A stretch of 64,000 nucleotides of DNA from Garcia nutans (taxonomy: Eukaryota > Streptophyta > Magnoliopsida > Malpighiales > Euphorbiaceae): contig CANTUV010000004.1 in the NCBI GenBank assembly GCA_947685225.1, positions 10,509,001-10,573,000 of the forward strand, given 5' to 3'. Positions 42,538 through 54,301 of the stretch are shown piece by piece. The notes beneath the pieces were generated by a model. That model saw only the letters and a list, made by a program, of their open reading frames with translations. It was not told where the DNA came from and made no database searches. The first letter of the stretch is position 1, and every line of letters starts with the position of its first letter. A program made the position numbers and the translations under genes.

Positions 42538-42916
42538 AGGTGACAGGGAAGAATCGGAGAGTTCCTCTATGCCGAGTAGAGTCTAGATTTTGAGGTGTTG
42601 ATAGTGGAGCTTAAAGATCAAAGACATACTGCCAAACATATATATATTTTATGTTTTGTAAAACTTGAGTTTTGATGTATATGTATTTGTAAATATTTGT
42701 TATATTTTCCGCTGCGTTTTGAATAAACATTTTATCTATTGTGTTTTATAATATAACTTAAATGTTTTAAATTTGTTCATATTATTGTAAAGGGATGATA
42801 TGTGTGTTTTGTAAACCGTGGCATTCCTATATTCAGTATACGTATATTACGATCGTAGTAGCATGCAGTGTACGTATACAGAGTATAGGGGTGTTACAGA
42901 AAATCCCCGCTCATAG

Positions 42917-42936
42917 TGGTGACTCCACTGGGGATA
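42917..42936 (+). promoter_or_regulatory. T2 primer binding site (tRNA-Arg type)
   Basis: TGGTGACTCCACTGGGGATA, one change from the Tm0 site, one base after the LTR end (TCATA here instead of TCACA). Confidence 0.8.
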
Positions 42937-44096
42937 AGAGAAGTTGATTCCGTTGGTCTTTATATTATTCTATTCTTTCTTATAATGATATTATCCATTG
43001 CATCATTTAGATTGCATCGTGTGCGTGAGTTGGGATGCTCGTGTTACCCATGTTGTGTTATGTAAGGGATATCATACTTTCACTCAAGGTTTGGGGATCG
43101 AGCATGGCATAACAACTCATAGCCTTATACCATTTGGTGTATACTTGCTATGGGAACCTAAGCCTTTTAACCCGAAGACTAAAGCTCATGTAAATGGCTT
43201 AGTTACTTTCCTTAGGTTTTTACCCTAAATGCATGTTGTTTGACTATGGTTCATTTATCTTGGCTTAAATCATGGCTTATTTGGTTTGTTCTTTTTCTTT
43301 TATGACCTAAGTACATTGTAAGCTCAAAATAAATTTTTCTTTAGAAAATCCAAAAGACCAAAGCTATTTTCAAAATTTTTCAAGATGGTCTTTGGACATA
43401 AAACTTTTCTAAAAACATATCAAAAAATCTTTAGCTCATGGCCCAAATACTAAGTCTGAAATCTATTTTTCTAAAATCATTTTATAATGGGTTTAGAAGC
43501 AAAATTATTTTTATCCAACCTCTCCTTACAAAGAGCTTGCAAAAATATTTAGGTCAATTAAGAAATACCAAAAATCAATTGTGGGCCTAGTTTACACTAA
43601 GAACAAATTAACCATGGGCTTTATTTTAGGCATGAATCATTAGTTACCTTTTTCAAGTGAGAAATCTATCTATGATAAACCTCTTAATTTAGTTTTAATC
43701 CAATATAACATAAAATCTACTTTAGTTGGTTGGATGGATTAAAACCTAATTAATGGGAATTATCATGGATGGATTTCCATTTTCGAAAATATAACTATTG
43801 GTTGAAACGTCCGAGGGAATTATTCGAAAACAAGATGCCCCATGTTGGTATTTTGTTAACCATATACCTAGGAAAAGAGACTCGCCATTCATGTGTGGAT
43901 GTTATAAGGTTGGAAGGAACGTCCTATTTGTCATTGTTTGCCTATTGTTTATGCATACATACATGCATACATTTGCATCTCATATCTTTTCTGGCTCACA
44001 GCCCTGGATTACGATAGTTCAAAAGCTTACAACAATCCGGCCTACGCCGGAGACGAAGTATCTAGCAATGACTCAATCACTTGCTCACCAAAAGCA
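42937..44096 (+). other. T2 5' leader
   Basis: Similar to the other family T leaders over its whole length. It includes the conserved short frame (about 43058-43228). Otherwise non-coding. Confidence 0.75.
43058..43228 (+). CDS. Short conserved frame in T2 leader, unknown function
   Basis: The frame is open from upstream (TTG at 42998) and reads LLWEPKPFNPKTKAHVNGLV. The internal ATG seen in other copies is changed to GGG here (GLGIEH), so no ATG is available in this copy. Confidence 0.25.
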   Translation, partial: LCKGYHTFTQGLGIEHGITTHSLIPFGVYLLWEPKPFNPKTKAHVNGLVTFLRFLP

Positions 44097-45468
44097 ATGG
44101 ATCCCGAACAAATTCAAAGAATGGTGGATGATGCCCTCAACGCCAAGATGGAAGAAATAAAAGAGGTCATGGCCAAGACCACAAAAAATCAACTAGCTGC
44201 AATTTTAGGAAATAATGCCGAAGCATCTGCTAGCACCAATAAAGTCAAGGGGAAGGCTAAAGTTGATGAAGTAGCTTTTGATGATGATAAGGTGGTCATT
44301 GATGATGATGATTGGGCTCAATACTACCAAGATCCTCAAGAGAAAAAGGAGCCGAAGGTTGTTGAGAAGGCAACTATTGAAAAGATCGAGACTTCTGATG
44401 TTGAAAAGATGATTGCTGATTTAGAAAAATATTTGAGAAGGAGCTAAAAACCGAAGAGATGTTCGAGATCGATAAACTCTTTGAACAAGATAAAGAAGTC
44501 CCGTACAAGTTCAAGATGCCATCCTTTGCCAAGTACAATGGCACCGAAAATCCTCATCTCCATGTGAAGCAGTATATCACTGCTATGCAGTCTGCCCGAG
44601 CTACTAAGGCTCAAACTCTAAGGTACTTTATACTCTCATTGGATCCTGTTATCCAAAATTGGTTCAATACCTTAGATGATGGAACACAAAAGAGTTGGGA
44701 TTTTCTATACAAGGCCTTCATTTAGCAATATGGGTATAATGTCGAGTTGGAAGTTACCTTAATGGAAGTTGAGTCCATTAGACAAAGGCCAAATCAGAAT
44801 TTTGTGGACTATGTGAAGAGATGGAGAAACAAGGCCGCTTTGCTCAAGAAAAGGCCGATGAATCTGATCAAATAAGGATGACCGTGAGAGGCATTCTGCC
44901 CAATCTCCATGAAAGGATGTCTCACACCCTTAGAAGGGATTTCAAATATCTTCTCCAAGCTGGTCTGCAAATTGAATAGTGGGAAAGAGAGAAGAACCGT
45001 TTTTCAATAAAAAGGAATTATCATCCTAGCAATCAAAGCACACAAAAAGAAGTTGATGTTAATGTGACTGGTCAAGGAAATAAAAGACAATTCTCATAAT
45101 TGCGGAAACCTCTATCTTGGGTTTTTAGCAAGCTGCAAATGAAAGGGTTGTTGCAACCGTTAGTTCTTCGACCGTTACATAATCCACTGCCACCAAACTT
45201 CAATGCCGAGGCCTTCTGTCAATTTTATCAAATGCGAAGGCATGAAACAGATAAATGTGCTCATCTAAGGCATGAGATCCAAGACCTAATCGATAGTGGC
45301 AAGCTACCCGAGCCGGACAAGCCTAATACCAAGAACAACCCTTTGCCTAAATTTGGAAGAGTGCCACCACCAGCAACCTTTATGGTGGGAAAAGGATTGG
45401 AAGAAGATTTTGTTTTATCCTCTTTTCAATATGGGAATGTTGAAGATGTGAAAGGAAAAGAAGCTTAA
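44097..45468 (+). pseudogene. T2 gag pseudogene
   Basis: ATG at 44097 (MDPEQIQRMVDDALNAKMEE). The acidic N-terminal part is open to 44446, where an extra two bases shift the frame. The core continues at 44459-44725 (HLHVKQYITAMQSARATKAQ) and ends at a TAG. A one-base loss lies near 44855. The C-terminal part (45100-45468) holds the zinc-binding stretch FCQFYQMRRHETDKCAHLRH and ends GNVEDVKGKEA. It is followed at once by non-coding spacer, with no protease or reverse transcriptase. Confidence 0.87.
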
Positions 45469-46088
45469 ACTCAACAAACTTTCCTTAGCTTGAATGTTGC
45501 TTTTCAATTTTACTTTCTTTAATATCTGAATTGGAACAATCTTGTTTTTCAGATTTAAAGTTGCTTGAAATAAATTACTTTCATCAAAAATTTTATTGGT
45601 CTTTTTTCATTTTGGTGCTAAACCGATGAGGAATCAAGCTTGATGTTTATAAATTAGTGTGTCTAGGCATCATGACTTGAATGACTTTACTAGATAAGGG
45701 AATTACTCTATAGCATTGAGTTGTGTATGCTTACTTAGAGAGGGCTCCTGCATAATTATCTTTGTCTAGGTCCTAGTCAGTCTTAGAACATGCTTTGACA
45801 AACTTTTGAGGCGAAATTGAACTCTGCTTATTTAAGGAAGAGATGGTCTAGGCATTGTTTGGATAGCCAACAACTAGTATCCACCCTATTAAATATCAAT
45901 CCCTAGTTGTCCCTTTGAGCCTTCATAAAATTTTAGTTTTCTTTTCATTGGCATATAATCCAAAAAACTTACCCTGAGCTGTTGTGATACATTTGACAAG
46001 TCTTATGATCACTAAGAAAAAGAGGCAAGAAGATCAAAGAAAGCAATGATTAGTCAAGATCATAAAGATAGTTCAAGTTCTCAAGACT

Positions 46089-46298
46089 ATGAAGATAGTT
46101 GAACTTCTTAAGACCATAAGGGTAGTTGATGTTTTTAAGACCTTAAGGGTAGTTGAAGTTTTTCTAATATCTCCAATATATCAAGACAACATCAGAGTAA
46201 CAAATGATTTATCCATGTTAAAGAAGATTTATGTCACTCCACTCATCCATTATTGGAAGCCCAAGTTGGTACAAACAAGACAACTCTTTTCGAGCTAG
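46089..46298 (+). CDS. Conserved short frame in spacer, T2 copy, 69 codons
   Basis: MKIVELLKTIRVVDVFKTLR start. The product is nearly identical to T1; the stop has moved two codons downstream because TAG became TCG. Function unknown. Confidence 0.45.
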   Translation: MKIVELLKTIRVVDVFKTLRVVEVFLISPIYQDNIRVTNDLSMLKKIYVTPLIHYWKPKLVQTRQLFSS

Positions 46299-46301
46299 AA
46301 C

Positions 46302-46395
46302 AAAAAAAAAGGAAAACAAAAGACAAAAAAGAAGAAGAAGAAAAGAAAAAAGAAAAGAAGAAAAAGAGAAAGAAAAGAAAAAAGATAAAATCTAA
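46302..46395 (+). repeat. Homopurine tract in T2 spacer
   Basis: About 94 bases nearly all A and G, directly after the short frame. Confidence 0.8.
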
Positions 46396-48003
46396 AAAGG
46401 CGGTTTAAAAAGACAACCAAGTTCTCTTTTACCTAAGGCAACAAAAGGCTTCCATTTGGTTTATAAGACCAAAGATTCAATAAAAATCAAAGAAAAAGGA
46501 GAAAGACCATTTAGTACTTGAAAGTTCTATACTTAACAGTCCTACAAGGAAGAAGGACAAAATTATAAAATGCTTAAAGAAAGGGAAGAGTAAGAGAAAG
46601 AAAGAAAAGGGAAAAGAAGAAAGGAAATGAATTTGGGTACCAAACTTTATGCAAGGGCAAAGACTGTTCCAATCGAGATCTAGATTAATGCCAAGAAGAT
46701 AGAAGGAATTTGGAGTCTAGCAAGATTGCCTCCAAGCGGCCTAAAATTCAAACAAGAAATTTATCGTGTGAAGGTTTGTCCTTTGTGTCACACCAGCTCC
46801 AATGCCAAAATGGCCTTCATTTAAACCTATGTCCCTTATAGACCCCATTTCAAGCCTATTAAAGACCTGTTGATCTCTCTTGGTAGGTATAGTCTATTAG
46901 TGGAGATAGTTTGGATAAGCATGCATATGAGATAGACAATATTTAAACTCAATGAGACCTTTGGCCAAGTAATGTGTATGTGCCAATCTAAAGTGCAACA
47001 ATTCTTGCTTAAATAGAAATGATTCCCGAGTTTAGTATGATAAATAGGGTTGTTATGTTATAGATATGTTAATTTAGAAAAATCAAGTCATGAGGCATAT
47101 TGACATTGATTTGGCAAAGCCAACATTTGATTTCAAAATCAAAATTCAAAAAATAAAAAAAGAAAAAAAGTTTTGTCATATCAAGCCTTCAAGTTAAGGG
47201 AAGTATGTTGAACCTCCAAAGGACATATTGGGCAAAGGAAAGTATTATTGGCAAAGTTATAAAGAAACTACCAACCGACATGCTGAAATACAGTTTGAAA
47301 TGTATGCATCCTTGACTCTGCTGCTTAGGGTCTCCACCACTCATGTTTTCAACATCTTGAAGATAAAAGCCACAAATGCAAAAGCTTTCGATTATTTCAA
47401 TGCAAGACATGAACAAGCATCAAAATAGAACCAATGAGAAAAGTTCTGTTGATCACCTCGGTCTGTGAGTCGATGGAACGACTGTAAGTATTATTCATGC
47501 ATATCATGCATACATGAGCATGTCCCATCGCACTTTCTTGTCTTGTGTTGTCTATTCCTTGGGAAAATGAACAGCAAACACCCTGCAAAGTAAAGAATCA
47601 AAAGAAGATGTCAAATCAGGGGGCATGGAAAGCTCATTGCTTGAGAAAGCTCCAGTAATTTTGCGAAGAGAAGAAATGCATGCTTTCGCGACGAACTAGA
47701 CAACAACAACATCAATCAGAATCCGCATAGAAAAATTATGGGTTTGAGCCTACACAGGGGGAAAGTTTCTCCTTTTCAATTTTTTGAGTTTATAAAAAAA
47801 ATATTTTCAAACTCACTTGTAAATATCTCGCCATGCAGGGGGAATAGGTGAGGATATAAAGGCTAGCTAAAAAGGGCTGAATTTTTTGCAAAAAGTGCAA
47901 GGGAAGAACAAAAAAGAATGGAATAAAAAAAGAAAATTAGAATTATCAAAAGAATGAAGATGCAAAAGATAAAAGATCAATCCAGCTAAAAGAGCTGAAG
48001 CCA

Positions 48004-48145
48004 GGGTAAAGACCTGATCTCAAAGGATGAAGATCCATTTTCAAGGGTGAAGACCAGATCTCAAAGGATGAAGATCCATTTTTAAGAGTGAAGACCCGAT
48101 CTCAAAAGATGAAGATCCATTTTGAGGGTGAAGAACCACAATGCG
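48004..48145 (+). repeat. Short-hairpin array 1, T2 (GAAG loop)
   Basis: GGGT-AAAG-ACCT, GGAT-GAAG-ATCC, GGGT-GAAG-ACCA and GAGT-GAAG-ACCC type units. Most stems pair; a few have one mismatch. Confidence 0.72.
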
Positions 48146-48203
48146 TAGAACAACCGGAGCAGTCAAACTTCTCAAATGATAAAAGGTCAGTCAAACTCAG
48201 TCT

Positions 48204-49040
48204 CGGGTCCAAGTACCCAAATTCAGTGTAGGATCGAGTATCCAAGTCCATTTAGGATTGAGTATCCAAATCTAGTTTAGGATCGAGTATCCAAAGCCAA
48301 TTTAGGATCGAGTATCCCAATCCAATTTAGGATCGAGTATCCAAATCCAATTTAGGATCAAGTATCCCAATCCAATTTAGGATCGAGTATCCAAATCCAG
48401 TTTAGGATTGAGTATCCAAATCCAGTTTAGGATCGAGAATCCAAAGCCAATTTAGGATCGAGTATCCTAATTCAGTTTAGGATAGAGTATCCAAAGCCAA
48501 TTTAGGATCGAATATCCCAATCCAATTTAGGATCGAGTATCCAAATCAAGTTTAGGATCAAGTATCCAAATCCAGGTAGGATCAAGTATCCTAATCCAGT
48601 TTAGGAACGAGTATCCAAACCTTATTTAGGATCGAGTATCCGAATCCAGTTAGGATCGAATATCCGAAGCCAATTTAGGATCGAGTATCCTAATCCAATT
48701 TAGGATTGAGTATCCAAATCCAGTTTAGGATCAAGCATCCAAGTCCAGTTATGATCGAGTATCCCAATCCAAATTAGGATCGAGTATCCAAATTTAGTTA
48801 GGATCAAGTATCCAAATCAAGTTAGGATCGAGTGTCCCAAGTCTAGTTAGGATCGGGTATCCAAATCTATTTAGGATCGAGTATCCCATTCCATATCCAG
48901 TTAGGATCGAGTATCCAAATCCAGTTAGGATCGAGTATCCCAATGAAGTTTAGGATCGAGTATCCGAACCGAATTTAGGATCAAGCATCCCAATCTGAAT
49001 CCAGTTAGGATCAAGTTTAGAATCGAATATCCAAATCTCT
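48204..49040 (+). repeat. Short-hairpin array 2, T2 (GGAT-CGAGT-ATCC)
   Basis: About 34 units, opening with one GGGT-CCAAGT-ACCC unit. Linkers vary in length, which gives a period of 21-27 bases. Confidence 0.9.
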
Positions 49041-49041
49041 C

Positions 49042-49335
49042 AGGTCCAGAACCCAAATTACCATTAGGTCCAGAACCTAGAAATATTCCTAAGTCCAAAA
49101 CTTAGCTCGGGTCCAAAACCCAAATTTTCCTTAGGTCCAGAACCTAGAATTTGTTTCTAAGTCCTGAACTTAGCTCGGGTCCAGAATCCAAATTTTCCTT
49201 AGGTCCAGAACCTAGAATTTATTTCTATGTCCAAGGACTTAGATCGGGTCCAGAACCCAAATTTTTCTTAGGTCCAGAACCTAGAATTATCCTTGAGTCC
49301 AAAACTCGAACCGGGTCTAGAACCCAATACCTCCA
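49042..49335 (+). repeat. Short-hairpin array 3, T2 (CCAGA loop, several stems)
   Basis: Stems AGGT/ACCT, AAGT/ACTT, GGGT/ACCC and GAGT/ACTC occur around CCAGA or CCAAA. The GAGT/ACTC unit near 49296 is GAGT-CCAAA-ACTC. Confidence 0.85.
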
Positions 49336-49396
49336 CCATCTCAAAAATTAAGTCTTGTTGCTTTTCACTCTCTTTCTCTAAAGTTTCAGATCATTC

Positions 49397-49411
49397 AAGA
49401 AAGGGGCAAAC
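49397..49411 (+). promoter_or_regulatory. T2 polypurine tract
   Basis: AAGAAAGGGGCAAAC directly before the LTR start TGTAGACCC. Confidence 0.85.
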
Positions 49412-51585
49412 TGTAGACCCTTAATTTTTTACTCAGTCCGGTCCAATATATTTTAATTAGTCCAAAATAATTTTTGTGTTGTCTAATATATTGTAATTTG
49501 TCCAAAATAATTTTTGTTATCTTAATTAAATAATTTTTGCTTTAGTATCTAATTTTTATTAGTAAAAAAAAAAAGTCAGCGCGGGCCCATGGGCATTTTC
49601 ACCTGTAGGAGTTGCCTACGGGCGAAATGGCCTATGAGCGAAATGGCCCGCAGGCCTATTTGGCCTGAAGCTGCAGCAGCCAGCTGCGGCAGCTTTTTTG
49701 CCAGCGCAATTTTTCTTGCGACAGTTTTTTTCGCCAGTGTAATTTTTCCGCAGCAATTTTTTTTTGCCAGCGAAATTTTTTCGATACAATTTTTTTGAAA
49801 CCTATTGCAATTAGGTTTCAATTTCCTTTTCTTAATGAATAATGTATGTCGTGAGTAGCTAGGAATAAAAACAGAAAAACTTCTATAAATAAGATCAATT
49901 ACAACACAAAAAGAGGAGGAGAAATTGGGACAAAAACTTTAGAAAGTTTGAAACCGCAACTAAAGAGGAAAGCAGTGAAATCAATATAACCTTTTTGAGA
50001 GAAGAAGAAGCAAAAGCCATTGACAAATGATCAAAGGCAGTAACTGCCTTTTTTTTTTGTTCATCCAAGAAGATTTTTTTTGGAGGAACCATCAAAAGGA
50101 GATATGTATTAATTGTTATATTTTTTCACAGTAGCTTAGTTCATCTAGTTGCTTCTTTTAATTCAAAAATCCCATAACCTTAATTCCCTTTGTTCAAAGT
50201 TTAAAAACACTAATTCATTGCTTTATTTTCCAAAAAGACTTAAAATTGTTATTTTTACTTCTTCAAAATCTTAAAACCCTAATTGAATGTGTTTTTCAAC
50301 AAAACCAAAATTTGATTCTGTTTCTTACAACAAACCCTAAAACACCTTTTTTTATTTGAATAAACCTTAAATCGTTGGTCTACTTTCATAAAATTCTTAA
50401 TTGCTTTTTTTTCCAAATTATAAAAAACCTAAGCATCCACCGAAACCTTAATTCTAAAACACTAAACCCAAATGCAACTTCCAAACCTAAAATAGTAAAC
50501 CCTAACCCCTTTAAAATCTTAAACCCTAACTTTTTCTAAATCGTAATTCTTTAAAACTTTAAAACCATATTTAGAAACAGTAAGCTTTAATACACTAACT
50601 CAATGACCGTAAATCACAAAACTTAATGTTTTAAAGTGTTCAAACCCTAGTTTCATGATTTCATCATCTAAACCTTAATTTGGTCAATCAAAGAATTTTA
50701 TCAACCTTTTAAAACATAAAACCTTAATCTATTTTAATTCCTTTAAAAACTCACAGTAGCCTCATTCCACAAATCCCAAAATCCTAAACACATGAAATAA
50801 ATAACCCAAAATGGAAACAGTAGCTATGATTTAGATTTTTATTTGCCTTATTCAATTCTATATTTGATTATGCTTTGATTTATCTTATATGCTTTAGTTT
50901 ATTTAAGTTCAATGCTTGGTTTATTTAATTTATCATGGATGGATGTTTACTTTCTATTGATGTTTAATACCTTTGATGAATAATTTATTTATGATGAATG
51001 GTTATTTGCAAATGTTGTAAGGGGTATGTTTCCACTTGGTGGGTACCTCATTAGTTAAATATCATGTAATTTAGTTTGCTTTTCTATTTTAGAACCTATG
51101 TAAAGGGCATGTTTCTACCTTTCAGTGGGTGTCCTATTTAGGTATGTGATGTAAGGACATGTTTCCATCTTCGGATGGGTGTCCATTTATTTGTTTAGCT
51201 TGGACCTTGCTTTGATTTTAATATATTGATGCTTTCTATTAATTATTGTGTGTAATATGTATAATGTTGTTATATTTAAGAATTTTATAATATTAAGACC
51301 TGTAAAGGAGGCCGGTTCCAATGAACCGGGCGTTGTGGGGGTGCTGGGCCATTTCTCACCTTCCCTACACGTACCCAACTTTTCGAACCCATTGGGGGGT
51401 TAGGCATTCCTTAGGAATCGAGTCATCCACTCCTTTTCTTTTCCCGGCCCGTCCATACAAAAATACTAAAATCGACTCCATTTTCTTCGAACTTAGGTCT
51501 GTGTTCTCTAAGGCCCCGAGCCTAAACAGTGCTGAAGTCGCAAGAACTATTCCACCGGGAGTGGGGGCAAAAATCCCCGCTCACT
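49412..51585 (+). repeat. T2 right LTR, 2174 bp
   Basis: It starts TGTAGACCC and ends CCCCGCTCACT, where the final A of the usual TCACA appears changed. It contains AAACCCTAA words and the triple hairpin. Confidence 0.87.
51023..51184 (+). other. Triple hairpin in T2 right LTR
   Basis: Hairpins at about 51023-51047, 51105-51134 (inner stem damaged, TTCAGTGG) and 51155-51184 (intact, TTCG loop). Confidence 0.72.
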
Positions 51586-51807
51586 TATCCAATAGACACA
51601 CCTATGGGATGTGAAATGAAGCTATAAAACACCTTAAAGCACTCCGACGGTCATGGCATTTAATGGCCATGCCCATGGCATTCATTTTGCTTCTGTCTCT
51701 TCACTATTTCCACATGAAACAACTTCACTTCAAAGCCCACGGCCGTGGTCCTGCATGGCCAGGTCCATGGCATCCCAGAATAACTTTTTCACACCATTTC
51801 CATGCAG
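51586..51807 (+). other. Possible alternative U3 sequence before T3 LTR fragment
   Basis: No gene. It contains CCATGG-centred palindromes (ATGGCCATGCCCATGGCAT near 51673, CCACGGCCGTGG near 51739). This could be the U3 of a different LTR subfamily. Confidence 0.4.
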
Positions 51808-52561
51808 AGCCAGAGAAGATTAGGAACAAGCAAAGCCATCAACAATTTATCAAAGGCAACAACCTTGCCTTTGTCTTTATTCATCCAGAAAGCAACTTTT
51901 GGTGGAACCAACAAACGGAAGTTTGAATCTCTATTTTTCATTTTTTACAGTATCTTCAATCACTAAGAATTAACAAATTATTTCTTCTGTTTCTTCTAAA
52001 CCTTAAAACCCTAAATCATTTTTTCCAAATACCTTAAAAACCCTAATTCGTTTCTTTTGTTTCCAAAAACCTTAAATCATCCTTCTATTTCCAAAAACTT
52101 CAAAAATCGTAAATCATTTTATTAATTCCCAAAACCCTAATCTCTATTCCAAAAAGTCAGTAGCCTTACTTTTAAGCATTAAAAGCTTTAACCATAATTA
52201 ATCCTTCTTTCCAAAATCACATAGTAAGCATTATTCTTTTAAAGATAACACTAATTTCTTCCAATTTCAAAGCCCTATTTTCTAAATCTTAAACCCCAAA
52301 ATCTTAATTTTCAACACCGAAACCTACAATCCTAAAAGCCAGTTTTTAAAATCTTTGGGGTCCAGGCCCCAACCCTGCAAGGGGTGCTGCCCCCTTAACC
52401 CCGCTAGCTAACCGGCTAGCGGGACCGCCGTGTGGGCTCGGTCAATATTTATTTATGCATTATAAATCTTTATGTTTAACTTCCTTTATTATGATTATTC
52501 AAAATACAGTAGCTTCATTCAAAATACAAACCTAAACCCTAATTTATTCAAACCATAAATT
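51808..52561 (+). repeat. T3 5' LTR fragment
   Basis: Matches the 3' LTR at about 56166-56915 with few differences, including the unusual GC-rich block at 52360-52440. It then jumps to spacer sequence. Confidence 0.8.
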
Positions 52562-54301
52562 CAAGTTGGTACAAACATGACAACTCTTTTAGAAGAAAAG
52601 AAATGAAGAAGAAAAAAGAGAATAAGAAAGAAAAAAAGGAAAAGAAAAAAAAAACAAAATAAAGAAAGGTGAAAAAAAGAAAAGAAGAAAAAAAGAAGAA
52701 AGATAAAACCTAAAAAGGTGGTTCAGAAAGCCAACTGAGTTCTCTTTTACCTAAAGGAGCAAAATACTTCCATTTGGTTTATAAGGACAGTTTGACTTAA
52801 ATTTGTCGAACCCAACCAAAGATCCAATCAAAATAAAAGAAAAAGGAGAAAGACCATTCAGTTCTTGAAAGTTTTGTACTTGACAGTCCTACAAGGAAGA
52901 AGGACAAAATGATAAAATGCTCAAAGAAAGGGAAGAGTAAGGAAAATAAAGAGAAAGAAAAGGGAAGAGTAAGAAAAATAAAGAGAAAGAAAAGGGAAAA
53001 GAAGAAAAGAAATGAATTTGGGAAACTTTTTGCAAGGGCAAAAACTGTCCTAATCAAGGTCTAGATTAATGCCAAGAAGATATAGAAGGAATTTGGAGTC
53101 TAGCAAGATTGCTTCCAGCAGCCTAAAGTTCAGGGTTTGCCTATAGTGTCACAATGGCTCCGACTTACAAATGGCCTTTATTTAACCCATGCCTCTTATA
53201 GACCCCATTTCAAGCATATCAAAGACCTGTTGATCTCTCTTGGTAGGTAGAGTCTATTGGTGGAGATAGTTTGAATAAGCATGCATATGAGATAGACAAT
53301 ATTTAAACTCAATAAGACCTTCGCCAAGTAATGTGTATGTGCCTATCTGAAGTACAATAATTCTTGCTAAAATAGAAATGATTCCCAAGTTTAGTATGGT
53401 AACTAGGGCTGTCATGTTATAGATATGTTAATTTGGAAAATCAAGTCTTGAGGTACATTGACAATAATTTGGCAAAGCCAACATTTGATTTTGAAAAAAA
53501 AATTACAAAGCCTTCAAGTTAAGGGAAGTATGTCAAATCATTGAACCTCCAAAGGATACATTGGGCAAAGGAAATGATTACTGGCAAGGTCATGAAGAAG
53601 CTACCGACTGACATACTGAATCATGATTTGAAATGGATGTATCTCTGCTATTTGGGGCCTCCATTATTCATGTTTTCAGCATCTTAAATATAAAAGCCAT
53701 AAATGTGGAGCATTGTGTCATTCCAATGCAAGACGTGAACGAGCATCTAAAAGGAACCAATGAGAACACTTCAAATTATCACCTCGGTCTGGTAGTCGAT
53801 GGAATGACTGTAAATATCATTCATGCATATCATGCATACATGAGCATATCACATCTCACTTTCTTTTCTTGTATTGTCTATCCTTTGTCAAAGTGAATAG
53901 CAAACACCCTAAAGTAAAGAATCAAAAGAAGATATCAAATCAGGGGGGCATGGAAAGCCCATTGCTTGAGAAAGCTCCAGTAATTTTGCAAATAGAAGAA
54001 ATGCGTGCTTGTGCAAAGAACTAGACAACAAAAGCATCAATAAAAGCTTACATGGAAAAATTCATGGGTTTGAGCCTACACAGGGGGCAAAGTTTCTCCT
54101 TTTCAATTTTTGAGTTTATGCATGAACAAAACATTTTGAGACTCACTTCTAATATTTTACCACGCAGGGCTGAATTTTTTATTAAAGTGCAAAGAAATAA
54201 CAAAACAAAGAATAAAAAAAAGAAGAAGAAGAAAATTAGAATTGTCAAAGAATGAAGATGCAAAAGAGAAAAGATCAGTCCAGCTAAAAGAGTTGAAGCA
54301 A

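Larger units (their letters stand above)
40094..42898 (+). mobile_element. A5: solo LTR of family A, 2805 bp
   Basis: TGTAATATCC..TGTTACA with perfect GAAAA duplications (40089-40093 and 42899-42903), inserted 12 bases before the end of the middle T LTR. It contains a GACACG palindromic array (40913-41208), duplicated GTAACAG..CTGTTAC blocks (41990-42143) and the double hairpin. It is closest to A2. Confidence 0.96.
38426..42915 (+). repeat. Middle LTR of T1-T2, split by solo LTR A5
   Basis: The start is mutated (TTTTGACCC for TGTAGACCC). Without A5 it is about 1.68 kb. It lacks roughly 0.5 kb of U3 near 38770 compared with the right LTR. It is followed by the primer site, so it served as 5' LTR of T2. 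Confidence 0.85.
45469..49396 (+). other. T2 spacer replacing pol
   Basis: About 3.9 kb between gag and the polypurine tract. In order: AT-rich sequence, the short frame (46089-46298), a homopurine tract, unique spacer and three hairpin arrays. No protease, reverse transcriptase, RNase H or integrase motif is visible on either strand. Colinear with T1 and, from the homopurine tract on, with T3. Confidence 0.82.
33708..51585 (+). mobile_element. T1-T2: compound family T element (LTR-internal-LTR-internal-LTR)
   Basis: Three same-strand LTRs (33708-34762 partial, 38426-42915 split by A5, 49412-51585) enclose two internal regions. The left one (T1) holds spacer only. The right one (T2) has primer site, leader, gag and spacer. 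The outer flanks are CATCC (33703-33707) and TATCC (51586-51590), a target duplication with one difference. This suggests one original insertion enlarged by unequal recombination. No pol is present in either unit. Confidence 0.75.

Noticed and set aside
47228..47428. Possible 66-codon gene in T2 spacer
   Set aside because: The T1 equivalent has an in-frame TAG and T3 has several stops, so there is no support for conserved coding.
52360..52440. GC-rich block as rRNA or organelle insert
   Set aside because: The same block is present in the partner LTR (56700-56790), so it is LTR sequence.
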